A stretch of DNA of 64,000 nt, taken from positions 36,607,851-36,671,850 of the forward strand of contig NC_079877.1 of the NCBI RefSeq assembly GCF_029227915.1. Reading direction: 5' to 3'. The stretch comes from Hydractinia symbiolongicarpus. Taxonomy: Eukaryota > Cnidaria > Hydrozoa > Anthoathecata > Hydractiniidae. Numbering within the stretch: the stretch's first letter is position 1; each line of letters starts with the position of its first letter. Made by a program: the position numbers and the translations under genes. This document shows positions 22,316 through 34,871 of this stretch, piece by piece. The notes beneath the pieces are model-generated. The model worked only from the letters and a program-made list of their open reading frames with translations, was not told the origin of the DNA and made no database searches.

Positions 22316-24551
22316 TTAAAAAATCGTTCGGGAAATGAGTTTACTCACAGGGTACTTTCTTTGTATATACTCGACTATACGGGCCAAGCACGGGATTTAC
22401 GGGAAATCGCGGGTTTTCGCTTGCCGGCGATTAAACTTATTTTATTCAGCGTCTCATCAAAGATGAAAACATTCCTGAAAACTACAAGTCTCATGCGTTT
22501 TAGTGGTGAAAAGATAATTTAAAAAATTGTTCTGGAAATGAGTTTACTCACAGGGTACTTTCTTTGTATATACTCGACTATACGGGCCAAGCACGGGATT
22601 TTGCGGGAATTCGCGGGTTTTCGTTTGCCGGCGATTAAACTTCTTTCATTAAGCGTCTTATCAAAAATGAAAACATTCCCGAAAACTACAAGTCTCATGC
22701 GTTTTAGTGGTGAAAAAATAATTTAAAAAATCGTTCGGGAAATGAGTTTACTCCCTGGGTACTTTCTTTGTATACTTTTGACTATACGGGCCGAGTCCGG
22801 GATTTACGGGAAATCGCGGGTTTTCGTTTGCCGGCGATTAAACTTCTTTCATTCAGCGTCTCATCAAAAATGATAACATTTTTGAAAACTACAAGTCTCA
22901 TGCGTTTTAGTGGTAAAAAGATAATTTAAAAAATTGTACTCGAAATGAGTTTACTCACAGGGTACTTTCTTTGTATATACTCGACTATACGGGCCAAGCA
23001 CGGGATTTACGGAAAATCGCGGGTTTTCGTTTGCCGGCGATTAAACTTCTTTCATTCAGCGTCTCATCAAAAATAGAAACATTTTTAAAAACTACAAGTC
23101 TCATGCGTTTTAGTGGTGAAAAAATAATTTAAAAAATCGTTCGGGAAATGCGTTTACTCCCTGGGTACTTTCTTTGTATACTTTTGACTAAACGGGCCGA
23201 GTCCGGGATTTACGGGAAATCGCGGGTTTTCGTTTGCCGGCGATTAAACTTCTTTCATTCAGCGTCTCATCAAAAATGGAAACAATTTTAAAAACTACAA
23301 GTCTCATGCGTTTTAGTGGTGAAAAAATAATTTAAAAAATCGTTCGGGAAATAAGTTTACTCACAGGGTACTTTCTTTGTATATACTCGACTATACGGGC
23401 CAAGCACGGGATTTTGCGGGAATTCGCGGGTTTTCGTTTGCCGGCGATTAAACTTCTTTCATTAAGCGTCTTATCAAAAATGAAAACATTCCCGAAAACT
23501 ACAAGTCTCATGCGTTTTAGTGGTGAAAAAATAGTTTAAAAAATCGTTCGGGAAAGGAGTTTACTCACAGGGTACTTTCTTTGTATACATTCGACTATAC
23601 GGGCCGAGTCCGGGATTTACGAGAATTTGCGGGTTTTCGTTTGCCGGCGATTAAACTTCTTTTATTCAGCGTCTCATCAAAAATGAAAACATTTTTGAAA
23701 ACTACAAGTCTCATGCGTTTTAGTGGTGAAAAGATAATTTAAAAAATTGTTCTGGAAATGAAATTACTCACAGGGTACTTTCTTTGTAGATACTCGACTA
23801 TACGGGCCAAGCACGGGATTTACGGGAAATCGCGGGTTTTCGTTTGCCGGCGATTAAACTTCTTTTATTCAGCGTCTCATCAAAAATGAAAACATTTTTG
23901 AAAACTACAAGTCTCATGCGTTTTATTGGTGAAAAGATAATTTAAAAAATCGTTCGGGAAATGAGTTTACTCACAGGGTACTTTCTTTGTATATACTCGA
24001 CTATACGGGCCAAGCACGGGATTTACGGTAAATCGCGGGTTTTCGTTTGCCGGCGATTAAACTTCTTTTATTCAGCGTCTCATCAAAAATGAAAACATTC
24101 CTGAAAACTACAAGTCTCATGCGTTTTAGTGGTGAAAAGATAATTTAAAAAATCGTTCTGGCAATGAGTTTACTCGCAGGGTACTTTCTTTGTATACTTT
24201 TGACTATACAGGCCGAGTCCGGGATTTACGGAAAATCGCGGGTTTTTTGTTGCCGGCGATTAAACTTCTTTTATTCAGCGTCTCATCAAAAATGAAAACA
24301 TTTTTTGAAAACTACAAGTCTCATACGTTTTAGTGGTGAAAAAATAATTTAAAAAATCGTTCGGGAAATGAGTTTACTCCCTGGGTATTTTCTTTGTATA
24401 CTTTTGACTATACTGGCCGAGTCCGGGATTTACGGGAAATCGCGGGTTTTCGTTTGCCGGCGATTAAACTTCTTTTATTCCGCGTCTCATCAAAAATGAA
24501 AACATTTTTAAAAACTACAAGTCTCATGTGTTTTAGTGGTGAAAAGATAAT
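22316..24551 (+). repeat. HOR-3, copy 2 (about 2236 bp, 11-mer)
   Basis: Matches 19064 to about 21300 at an offset of 3252 bp, including the TTTTCGCTTG/CATCAAAGATG first monomer. Its length, 11 monomers, equals copy 1 minus the nested 1016-bp duplication. Similarity ends near 24530, where CATGTG and the TATAAAAA type E marker replace the expected sequence. Confidence 0.9.
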
Positions 24552-24558
24552 ATAAAAA
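24551..24558 (+). other. TATAAAAA variant of the A-rich monomer end (type E, exemplar)
   Basis: GATAATTTAAAAAATCG changes to GATAATATAAAAAATCG, creating TATAAAAA. Sites begin at 24551, 24753, 25362, 27110, 27313, 28451, 28654, 31013, 57612, 58627, 60862, 61877 and 63094. All but 60862 are followed by an A-to-G variant (AAGGAG or, at 31013, AAAGGAAAT), so this is a linked haplotype. It resembles a TATA box by sequence only; I see no further promoter evidence. Confidence 0.65.
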
Positions 24559-26974
24559 TCGTTCTGGGAAGGAGTTTACTCACAGGGTACTTTCTTTGTA
24601 TATACTCGACTATACGAGCCAAGCACGGGATTTACGGGAAATCGCGGGTTTTCGTTTGCCGGCGATTAAACTTTTTTTATTCCGCGTCTCATCAAAAATG
24701 AAAACATTTTTAAAAACTACAAGTCTCATGCGTTTTAGTGGTGAAAAGATAATATAAAAAATCGTTCTGGGAAGGAGTTTACTCACAGGGTACTTTCTTT
24801 GTATATACTCGACTGTACGAGCCAAGCACGGGATTTACGGGAAATCGCGGGTTTTCGTTTGCCGGCGATTAAACTTCTTTTATTCAGCGTCTCATCAAAA
24901 ATGAAAACATTTTTGAAAACTACAAGTCTCATGCGTTTTAGTGGTGAAAAAATAATTTAAAAAATCGTTCGGGAAATGATTTTACTCACAGGGTACTTTC
25001 TTTGTATACATTCGACTATACGGGCCAAGCCCGGGATTTACGGGAAATCGCGGGTTTTCGTTTGCCGGCGATTAAACTTCTTTCATTAAGCGTCTCATCG
25101 AAAATGAAAACATTCCTGAAAACTACAAGTCTCATGCGTTTTAGTGGTGAAAAAATAATTTAAAAAATCGTTCGGGAAATGAGTTTACTCCCTGGGTACT
25201 TTCTTTGTATACTTTTGACAATACGGGCCGAGTCCGGGATTTACGGGAAATCGCGGGTTTTCGTTTGCCGGCGATTAAACTTCTTTTATTCAGCGTCTCA
25301 TCAAAAATGAAAACATTTTTAAAAACTACAAGTCTCATGCGTTTTAGTGGTGAAAAGATAATATAAAAAATCGTTCTGGGAAGGAGTTTACTCACAGGGT
25401 ACTTTCTTTGTATATACTCGACTATACGGGCCAAGCACGGGATTTACGGGAAATCGCGGGTTTTCGTTTGCCGGCGATTAAACTTCTTTTATTCAGCGTC
25501 TCATCAAAAATGAAAACATTCCTGAAAACTACAAGTCTCATGCGTTTTAGTGGTGAAAAGATAATTTAAAAAATCGTTCTGGAAATGAGTTTACTCGCAG
25601 GGTACTTTCTTTGTATACTTTTGACTATACAGGCCGAGCCTGGGATTTACGGAAAATCGCGGGTTTTTTGTTGCCGGCAATTAAACTTCTTTTATTCAGC
25701 GTCTCATCAAAAATGAAAACATTTTTTGAAAACTACAAGTCTCATACGTTTTAGTGGTGAAAAAATAATTTAAAAAATCGTTCGGGAAATGAGTTTACTC
25801 CCTGGGTACTTCTTTCATTCAGCGTCTCATCAAAAATGGAAACATTTTTAAAAACTACAAGTCTCATGCGTTTTAGTGGTGAAAAAATAATTTAAAAAAT
25901 CGTTCGGGAAATGAGTTTACTCACAGGGTACTTTCTTTGTATACATTCCACTATACGGACCAAGCCCTGGATTTACGGGAAATCGCGGGTTTTCGTTCGC
26001 CGGCGATTAAACTTCTTTTATTCAGCGTCTCATCAAAAATGAAAACATTTTTGAAAACTACAAGTCTCATGCGTTTTAGTGGTGAAAAGATAATTTGAAA
26101 AATCGTTCTGGAAATGAGTTTACTCACAGGGTACTTTATTTGTATATACTCGACTATACGGGCCAAGCACGGGATTTTGCGGGAATTCGCGGGTTTTCGT
26201 TTGCCGGCGATTAAACTTCTTTCATTAAGCGTCTTGTCAAAAATGAAAACATTCCCGAAAACTACAAGTCTCATGCGTTTTAGTGGTGAAAAAATAATTT
26301 AAAAAATCGTTCGGGAAATGAGTTTACTCACAGGGTACTTTCTTTGTATACATTCGACTATACGGGCCGAGTCCGGGATTTACGGGAATTCGCGGGTTTT
26401 CGTTTGCCGGCGATTAAACTTCTTTTATTCAGCGTCTCATCAAAAATGAAAACATTTTTGAAAACTACAAGTCTCATGCGTTTTAGTGGTGAAAAGATAA
26501 TTTAAAAAATTGTTCTGGAAATGAGTTTACTCACAGGGTACTTTCTTTGTATATACTCGACTATACGGGCCAAGCACAGGATTTACGGGAAATCGCGGGT
26601 TTTCGTTTGCCGGCGATTAAACTTCTTTTATTCAGCGTCTCATCAAAAATGAAAACATTTTTGAAAACTACAAGTCTCATGCGTTTTATTGGTGAAAAGA
26701 TAATTTAAAAAATCGTTCGGGAAATGAGTTTACTCACAGGGTACTTTCTTTGTATATACTCGACTATACGGGCCAAGCACGGGATTTACGGGAAATCGCG
26801 GGTTTTCGTTTGCCGGCAATTAAACTTCTTTTATTCAGCGTCTCATCAAAAATGAAAACATTCCTGAAAACTACAAGTCTCATACGTTTTAGTGGTGAAA
26901 AAATAATTTAAAAAATCGTTCGGGAAATGAGTTTACTCCCTGGGTATTTTCTTTGTATACTTTTGACTATACTG
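24552..26974 (+). repeat. Mosaic of E, A, B, C and D-like monomers
   Basis: Opens with two or three type E monomers (TATAAAAA and TTCTGGGAAGGAG; 24551, 24753, 25362), then A (24960 on), B, the ACTCGCAGGG/TTTTTTGTTGCC monomer, a truncated monomer at 25770, a TACATTCCAC monomer with TTCGTTCGCCGG, and a GGATTTTGCGGGAATTC monomer (near 26172) like those of HOR-3. From about 25565 to 25990 it matches 27516 on at an offset of 1951 bp. Confidence 0.85.
25770..25891 (+). repeat. Internally deleted monomer (122 bp), first instance
   Basis: CCCTGGGTACTTCTTTC fuses monomer position about 42 to position about 124, removing 81 bp that include the GTATAC site, the whole GGG-rich core and GCCGGC. The parental flanks both contain ACTT (positions 39-42 and 120-123), so the junction has 4-bp microhomology. 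The same junction appears at 27721 and 29062. Confidence 0.95.
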
Positions 26975-28315
26975 GCCGAGTCCGGGATTTACGGGAAATC
27001 GCGGGTTTTCGTTTGCCGGCGATTAAACTTATTTTATTCCGTGTCTCATCAAAAACGAAAACATTTTTAAAAACTACAAGTCTCATGTGTTTTAGTGGTG
27101 AAAAGATAATATAAAAAATCGTTCTGGGAAGGAGTTTACTCACAGGGTACTTTCTTTGTATATACTCGACTATACGAGCCAAGCACGGGATTTACGGGAA
27201 ATCGCGGGTTTTCGTTTGCCGGCGATTAAACTTCTTTTATTCAGCGTCTCATCAAAAATGAAAACATTTTTAAAAACTACAAGTCTCATGCGTTTTAGTG
27301 GTGAAAAGATAATATAAAAAATCGTTCTGGGAAGGAGTTTACTCACAGGGTACTTTCTTTGTACATACTCGACTATACGGGCCAAGCACGGGATTTACGG
27401 GAAATCGCGGGTTTTCGTTTGCCGGCGATTAAACTTCTTTTATTCAGCGTCTCATCAAAAATGAAAACATTCCTGAAAACTACAAGTCTCATGCGTTTTA
27501 GTGGTGAAAAGATAATTTAAAAAATCGTTCTGGAAATGAGTTTACTCGCAGGGTACTTTCTTTGTATACTTTTGACTATACAGGCCGAGCCTGGGATTTA
27601 CGGAAAATCGCGGGTTTTTTGTTGCCGGCGATTAAACTTCTTTTATTCAGCGTCTCATCAAAAATGAAAACATTTTTTGAAAACTACAAGTCTCATACGT
27701 TTTAGTGGTGAAAAAATAATTTAAAAAATCGTTCGGGAAATGAGTTTACTCCCTGGGTACTTCTTTCATTCAGCGTCTCATCAAAAATGGAAACATTTTT
27801 AAAAACTACAAGTCTCATGCGTTTTAGTGGTGAAAAAATAATTTGAAAAATCGTTCGGGAAATGAGTTTACTCACAGGGTACTTTCTTTGTATACATTCC
27901 ACTATACGGACCAAGCCCTGGATTTACGGGAAATCGCGGGTTTTCGTTCGCCGGCGATTAAACTTCTTTTATTCAGCGTCTCATCAAAAATGAAAACATT
28001 TTTGAAAACTACAAGTCTCATGCGTTTTAGTGGTGAAAAGATAATTTGAAAAATCGTTCTGGAAATGAGTTTACTCACAGGGTACTTTATTTGTATATAC
28101 TCGACTATACGGGACAAGCACGGCATTTACGGGAAATCGCGGGTTTTCGTTTGCCGGCGATTAAACTTCTTTCATTCAGCGTCTCATCAAAAATGGAAAA
28201 ATTTTTGAAAACTACAAGTCTCATGCGTTTTAGTGGTGAAAAAATAATTTAAAAAATCGTTCGGGAAATGAGTTTACTCACAGGGTACTTTCTTTGTATA
28301 CATTCGACTATACGG
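26975..28315 (+). repeat. 1341-bp HOR-4, copy 1
   Basis: Contains the CTTATTTTATTCCGTGTC/AAAAACG monomer, two type E monomers (27110, 27313), an ACTCGCAGGG monomer, a CATACG monomer, the truncated monomer, the TACATTCCAC/TTCGTTCGCC monomer and a GGGACAAGCACGGC monomer. Every one recurs 1341 bp downstream. Similarity starts inside a monomer, near GAGTCCGGG. Confidence 0.93.
27721..27842 (+). repeat. Internally deleted monomer (122 bp), second instance
   Basis: Same ACTT-bounded 81-bp deletion and same neighbours as at 25770, 1951 bp downstream. The next monomer starts TTTGAAAAATCG rather than TTTAAAAAATCG. Identical breakpoints show one deletion event spread by amplification. Confidence 0.95.
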
Positions 28316-29656
28316 GCCGAGTCCGGGATTTACGGGAAATCGCGGGTTTTCGTTTGCCGGCGATTAAACTTATTTTATTCCGTGTCTCATCAAAAACGAA
28401 AACATTTTTAAAAACTACAAGTCTCATGTGTTTTAGTGGTGAAAAGATAATATAAAAAATCGTTCTGGGAAGGAGTTTACTCACAGGGTACTTTCTTTGT
28501 ATATACTCGACTATACGAGCCAAGCACGGGATTTACGGGAAATCGCGGGTTTTCGTTTGCCGGCGATTAAACTTCTTTTATTCAGCGTCTCATCAAAAAT
28601 GAAAACATTTTTAAAAACTACAAGTCTCATGCGTTTTAGTGGTGAAAAGATAATATAAAAAATCGTTCTGGGAAGGAGTTTACTCACAGGGTACTTTCTT
28701 TGTATATACTCGACTATACGGGCCAAGCACGGGATTTACGGGAAATCGCGGGTTTTCGTTTGCCGGCGATTAAACTTCTTTTATTCAGCGTCTCATCAAA
28801 AATGAAAACATTCCTGAAAACTACAAGTCTCATGCGTTTTAGTGGTGAAAAGATAATTTAAAAAATCGTTCTGGAAATGAGTTTACTCGCAGGGTACTTT
28901 CTTTGTATACTTTTGACTATACAGGCCGAGCCTGGGATTTACGGAAAATCGCGGGTTTTTTGTTGCCGGCGATTAAACTTCTTTTATTCAGCGTCTCATC
29001 AAAAATGAAAACATTTTTTGAAAACTACAAGTCTCATACGTTTTAGTGGTGAAAAAATAATTTAAAAAATCGTTCGGGAAATGAGTTTACTCCCTGGGTA
29101 CTTCTTTCATTCAGCGTCTCATCAAAAATGGAAACATTTTTAAAAACTACAAGTCTCATGCGTTTTAGTGGTGAAAAAATAATTTAAAAAATCGTTCGGG
29201 AAATGAGTTTACTCACAGGTTACTTTCTTTGTATACATTCCACTATACGGACCAAGCCCTGGATTTACGGGAAATCGCGGGTTTTCGTTCGCCGGCGATT
29301 AAACTTCTTTTATTCAGCGTCTCATCAAAAATGAAAACATTTTTGAAAACTACAAGTCTCATGCGTTTTAGTGGTGAAAAGATAATTTGAAAAATCGTTC
29401 TGGAAATGAGTTTACTCACAGGGTACTTTATTTGTATATACTCGCCTATACGGGACAAGCACGGCATTTACGGGAAATCGCGGGTTTTCGTTTGCCGGCG
29501 ATTAAACTTCTTTCATTCAGCGTCTCATCAAAAATGGAAAAATTTTTGAAAACTACAAGTCTCATGCGTTTTAGTGGTGAAAAAATAATTTAAAAAATCG
29601 TTCGGGAAATGAGTTTACTCACAGGGTACTTTCTTTGTATACATTCGACTATACGG
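28316..29656 (+). repeat. 1341-bp HOR-4, copy 2
   Basis: Near-identical to copy 1. Visible differences are few: GTATATACTCGAC for GTACATACTCGAC near 28501, ACAGGTTAC for ACAGGGTAC near 29219, and CTCGCCTATACGG for CTCGACTATACGG near 29441. Such high identity indicates a recent duplication. Confidence 0.93.
29062..29183 (+). repeat. Internally deleted monomer (122 bp), third instance
   Basis: Same deletion, 1341 bp after the second instance. Six full monomers plus one 122-bp monomer plus one extra base (the TTTTTTG insertion) account exactly for the 1341-bp HOR length. Confidence 0.95.
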
Positions 29657-30199
29657 GCCAAGCCCGGGATTTACGGGAAATCGCGGGTTTTCGTTTGCCG
29701 GCGATTAAACTTCTTTCATTCAGCGTCTCATCAAAAATGAAAACATTTTTAAAAACTACAAGTCTCATGCGTTTTAGTGGTGAAAAGATAATTTATAAAA
29801 TCGTTCTGGAAATAAGTTTACTCGCAGGGTACTTTCTTTGTATACTTTTGACTATACGGGCCGAGTCCGGGATTTACGGAAAATCGCGGGTTTTTTGTTG
29901 CCGGCGATTAAACTTCTTTTATTCAGCGTCTCAACAAAAATGAAAACATTTTTTGAAAACTACAAGTCTCATACCTTTTAGTGGTGAAAAAATAATTTAA
30001 AAAATCGTTCGGGAAATGAGTTTACTCCCTGCGTATTTTCTTTGTATACTTTTGACTATACGGGCCGAGTCCGGGATTTACGGGAAATCGCGGGGTTTCG
30101 TTTGCCGGCGATTAAACTTCTTTTATTCAGCGTCTCATCAAAAATGAAAACATTTTTGAAAACTACAAGTCTCATGCGTTTTAGTGGTGAAAAAATAAT
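29590..30199 (+). repeat. 610-bp 3-mer, copy 1
   Basis: A monomer (TACATTCGAC, CCCGGG), then a TTTATAAAATCG/ACTCGCAGGG monomer with TTTTTTGTTGCC and CATTTTTTG, then a CCCTGCG B monomer. The first bases overlap the end of HOR-4 copy 2, where the conserved block makes the exact limit uncertain. Confidence 0.86.
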
Positions 30200-31013
30200 T
30201 TAAAAAATCGTTCGGGAAATGAGTTTACTCACAGGGTACTTTCTTTGTATACATTCGGCTATACGGGCCAAGCCCGGGATTTACGGGAAATCGCGGGTTT
30301 TCGTTTGCCGGCGATTAAACTTCTTTCATTAAGCGTCTCATCGAAAATGAAAACCTTCCTGAAAACTACAAATCTCATGCGTTTTAGTGGTGAAAAGATA
30401 ATTTATAAAATCGTTCTGGAAATGAGTTTACTCGCAGGGTACTTTCTTTGTATACTTTTGACTATACGGGCCGAGTCCGGGATTTACGGAGAATCGCGGG
30501 TTTTTTGTTGCCGGCGATTAAACTTCTTTTATTCAGCGTCTCATCAAAAATGAAAACATTTTTTGAAAACTACAAGTCTCATACGTTTTAGTGGTGAAAA
30601 AATAATTAATAAAATCGTTCTGGAAATGAGTTTACTCGCAGGGTACTTTCTTTGTATACTTTTGACTATACGGGCCGAGTCCGGGATTTACGGAAAATCG
30701 CGGGTTTTTTGTTGCCGGCGATTAAACTTCTTTTATTCAGCGTCTCATCAAAAATGAAAACATTTTTTGAAAACTACAAGTCTCATACGTTTTAGTGGTG
30801 AAAAAATAATTTAAAAAATCGTTGGGAAAATGAGTTTACTCCCTGCGTATTTTCTTTGTATACTTTTGACTATACGGGCCGAGTCCGGGATTTACGGGAA
30901 ATCGCGGGGTTTTGTTTGCCGGCGATTAAACTTCTTTTATTCCGCGTCTCATCAAAAATGAAAACATTTTTAAAAACTACAAGTCTCATGCGTTTTAGTG
31001 GTGAAAAGATAAT
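30200..31013 (+). repeat. 610-bp 3-mer, copy 2, with one monomer doubled
   Basis: Repeats the order A, ACTCGCAGGG monomer, CCCTGCG monomer, but the ACTCGCAGGG monomer occurs twice in a row (30403 and 30607; the second starts ATTAATAAAATCG). This is a direct case of single-monomer duplication. The unit ends at the TATAAAAA type E marker at 31013. Confidence 0.86.
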
Positions 31014-32433
31014 ATAAAAAATCGTTCTGGAAAGGAAATTACTCACAGGGTACTTTTTTTGTATATACTCGACTATACGAGCCAAGCACGGGATTTACGG
31101 GAAATCGCGGGTTTTCGTTTGCCGGCGATTAAACTTCTTTTATTCAGCGTCTCATCAAAAATGAAAACATTTTTGAAAACTACAAGTCTCATGCGTTTTA
31201 GTGGTGAAAAAATAATTTAAAAAATCGTTCGGGAAATGAGTTTACTCACAGGGTACGTTCTTTGTATACATTCGACTATACGGGTCAAGCCCGGGATTTA
31301 CGGGAAATCGCGGGTTTTCGTTTGCCGGCGATTAAACTTCTTTCATTAAGCGTCTCATCGAAAATGAAAACCTGCCTGAAAACTACAAATCTCATGTGTT
31401 TTAGTGGTGAAAAAATAATTTAAAAAATCGTACTGGAAATGAGTTTACTCCCTGGGTATTTTCTTTGTTTACTTTTGACTAAACGGGCCGAGTCCGGGAT
31501 TTACGGGAAATCGCGGGTTTTCGTTTGCCGGCGATTAAACTTCTTTTATTCAGCGTCTCATCAAAAATGAAAACATTTTTGAAAACTACAAGTCTCATGC
31601 GTTTTAGTGGTGAAAAGATAATTTAAAAAATCGTTCTGGAAATGAGTTTACTCACAGGGTACTTTCTTTGTATTTACTCGACTATACGGGCCAAGCACGG
31701 GATTTACGGGAAATCGCGGGTTTTCGTTTGCCGGCGATTAAACTTCTTTCATTCAGCGTCTCATCAAAAAAGGAAACATTTTTGAAAACTACAAGTCTCA
31801 TGCGTTTTAGTGGTGAAAAAATAATTTAAAAAATCTCTCGGGAAATGAGTTTACTCCCTAGATACTTTCTTTGTATACTTTTGGCTATACGGGCCTAGTC
31901 CGGGATTTACGGGAATTCGCTGGTTTTCGTTTGCCGGCGATTAAACTTCTTTTATTCAGCGTCTCATCAAAAATGAAAACATTCCTGAAAACTACAAGTC
32001 TCATGCGTTTTAGTGGTGAAAAAATAATTTAAAAAATCGTTCGGAAATGAGTTTACTGCCTGGGTAATTTCTTTGTATACTTTTAACTATACGGGCCGAG
32101 TCCTGGATTTACGGGAAATCGCGGGTTTTCGTTTGCCGGCGATTAAACATCTTTTATTCAGCGTCTCATCAAAAATGAAAACATTTTTGAAAACTACAAG
32201 TCTCATGCGTTTTAGTGGTGAAAAGATAATTTAAAAAATCGTTCTGGAAATGAGTTTACTCCCTGGGTATTTTCTTTCTATACTTTTGACTAAACGGGCC
32301 GAGTCCGGGATTTACGGGAAATCGCGGGTTTTCGTTTGCCGGCGATTAAACTTCTTTTATTCAACGTCTCATCAAAAATGAAAACATTTTTGAAAACTAC
32401 AAGTCTCATGCGTTTTAGTGGTGAAAAAATAAT
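31014..32433 (+). repeat. Diverged mosaic, seven monomers
   Basis: A/B/C-like monomers with several private changes: AAAGGAAATTAC and TACTTTTTTTG near 31036-31060, TTTGTTTACTTTTGAC with CTAAACGGG near 31470, AAATCTCTCGGG near 31830, GGCCTAGTCC near 31894, and TTTCTATACTTTTGAC near 32276. TTTGTATTTACTCG first appears here and becomes a marker of the next HOR. I see no long duplication covering this block. Confidence 0.82.
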
Positions 32434-34871
32434 TTAAAAAATCGTTCGAGAAATGAGTTTACTCACAGGGTACTTTCTTTGTATACATTCGACTAAACGG
32501 GCCGAGTCCGGGATTTACGGGAAATCGCGGGTTTTCGTTTGCCGGCGATTAAACTTCTTTCATTAAGCGTCTCATCAAAAATGAAAACCTTCCTGAAAAC
32601 TACAAGTCTCATGCGTTTTAGTGGTGAAAAGATAATTTAAAAAATCGTTCTGGAAATGAGTTTACTCACAGGGTACTTTCTTTGTATTTACTCGACTATA
32701 CGGGCCAAGCACGGGATTTACGGGAAATCGCGGGTTTTCGTTTGCCGGCGATTAAACTTCTTTCATTCAGCGTCTCATCAAAAATGGAAACATTTTTGAA
32801 AACTACAAGTCTCATGCGTTTTAGTGGTGAAAAAATAATTTAAAAAATCGTTCGGGAAATGAGTTTACTCACAGGGTACTTTCTTTGTATACATTCGACT
32901 ATACGGGCCAAGCCCGGGATTTACGGGAAATCGCGGGTGTTTGTTTGCCGGCGATTAAACTTCTTTCATTAAGCGTCTCATCAAAAATGAAAACATTCCT
33001 GAAAACTACAAGTCTCATGCGTTTTAGTGGTGAAAAAATAATTTAAAAAATCGTTCTGGAAATGAGTTTACTCACAGGGTAATTTCTTTGTATTTACTCG
33101 ACTATACGGGCCAAGCACGGGATTTACGGGAAATCGCGGGTTTTCGTTTGCCGGCGATTAAACTTCTTTCATTCAGCGTCTCATCAAAAATGGAAACATT
33201 TTTGAAAACTACAAGTCTCATGCGTTTTAGTGGTGAAAAAATAATTTAAAAAATCGTTCGGGAAATGAGTTTACTCACAGGGTACTTTCTTTGTATACAT
33301 TCGACTATACGGGCCAAGCCCGGGATTTACGTTAATTCGCGGGTTTTCGTTTGCCGGCGATTAAACTTTTTTTTTTCAGCGTCTCATCAAAAATGAAAAC
33401 ACTTTTTGAAAACTACAAGTCTCATACGTTTTAGTGGTGAAAAAATAATTTAAAAAATCGTTCGGGAAATGAGTTTACTCCCTGGGTATTTTCTTTGTAT
33501 ACTTTTGACTATACGGGCCGAGTCCGGGATTTACGGGAAATCGCGGGTTTTCGTTTGCCGGCGATTAAACTTCTTTTATTCAGCGTCTCATCAAAAATGA
33601 AAACATTTTTGAAAACTACAAGTCTCATGCGTTTTAGTGGTGAAAAGATAATTTAAAAAATCGTTCTGGAAACGAGTTTACTCACAGGGTACTTTCTTTG
33701 TATATACTCGACTATACGGGCCAAGCACGGGATTTACGGGAATTCGCGGATTTTCGTTTGCCGGCGATTAAACTTCTTTCATTAAGCGTCTCATCAAAAA
33801 TGAAAACATTTGCAAAAACTACAAGTCTCATGCGTTTTAGTGGTGAAAAAATAATTTAAAAAATCGTTCGGGAAATGAGTTTACTCCCTGGGTACTTTCT
33901 TTGTATACTTTTGACTATACGGGTCGAGTCCGGCATTTACGGGAAATCGCGGGTTTTCGTTTGCCGGCGATTAAACTTCTTTCATTCAGCGTCTCATCAA
34001 AAATGGAAACATTTTTATAAACTACAAGTCTCATGCGTTTTAGTGGTGAAAAAATAATTTAAAAAATTGTTCGGGAAATGAGTTTACTCACAGGGTACTT
34101 TCTTTGTATACATTCGACTATACGAGCCGAGTCCGGGATTTACGGGAAATCGCGGGTTTTCGTTTGCCGGCGATTAAACTTCTTTCATTCAGCGTCTCAT
34201 CAAAAATGGAAACATTTTTGAAAACTACAAATCTCATGCGTTTTAGTGGTGAAAAGATAATTTAAAAAATCGTTCTGGAAATGAGTTTACTCACAGGGTA
34301 CTTTCTTTGTATATACTCGACTATACGGGCCAAGCACGGGATTTACGGGAAATCGCGGGTTTTCGTTTGCCGGCGATTAAACTTCTTTCATTCAGCGTCT
34401 CATCAAAAATGGAAACATTTTTAAAAACTACAAGTCTCATGCGTTTTAGTGGTGAAAAAATAATTTAAAAAATTGTTCGGGAAATGAGTTTACTCACAGG
34501 GTACTTTCTTTGTATACATTCGACTATACGAGCCGAGTCCGGGATTTACGGGAATTCGCGGGTTTTCGTTTGCCGGCGATTAAACTTCTTTTATTCAGCG
34601 TCTCATCAAAAATGAAAACATTTTTTGAAAACTACAAGTCTCATACGTTTTAGTGGTGAAAAAATAATTTAAAAAATCGTTCGGGAAATGAGTTTACTCC
34701 CTGGGTATTTTCTTTGTATACTTTTGACTATACGGGCCGAGTCCGGGATTTACGGGAAATCGCGGGTTTTCGTTTGCCGGCGATTAAACTTCTTTCATTA
34801 AGCGTCTCATCAAAAATGAAAACATTCCTGAAAACTACAAGTCTCATGCGTTTTAGTGGTGAAAAAATAAT
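32434..34871 (+). repeat. 12-mer HOR-5, copy 1 (2438 bp)
   Basis: Starts with TTCGAGAAATGAG and CTAAACGGG. Markers repeated at exactly 2438 bp: TTTGTATTTACTCG at 32681 and 33087 (to 35119 and 35525), GCGGGTGTTTGTTTGCC, the GGAAACGAG/TCGCGGATTTTCG monomer, the CCGGCATTTACGGG monomer with TTTTTATAAACTAC, and TACGAGCCGAG. A T10 run at 33367-33376 is private to this copy. Confidence 0.93.

Noticed and set aside
24551-24558. TATAAAAA as a real core promoter.
   Set aside because: It arises from one base change in an A/T-rich stretch, with no downstream gene. Kept only as a haplotype marker.
33366-33376. T10 run as a poly-A tail of a minus-strand retroelement.
   Set aside because: It sits at the variable CTTTTATTCAG site of a normal monomer with no flanking foreign sequence; an A-to-T change plus slippage explains it, and the homologue at 2438 bp has TTTTTTTATTCAACG.
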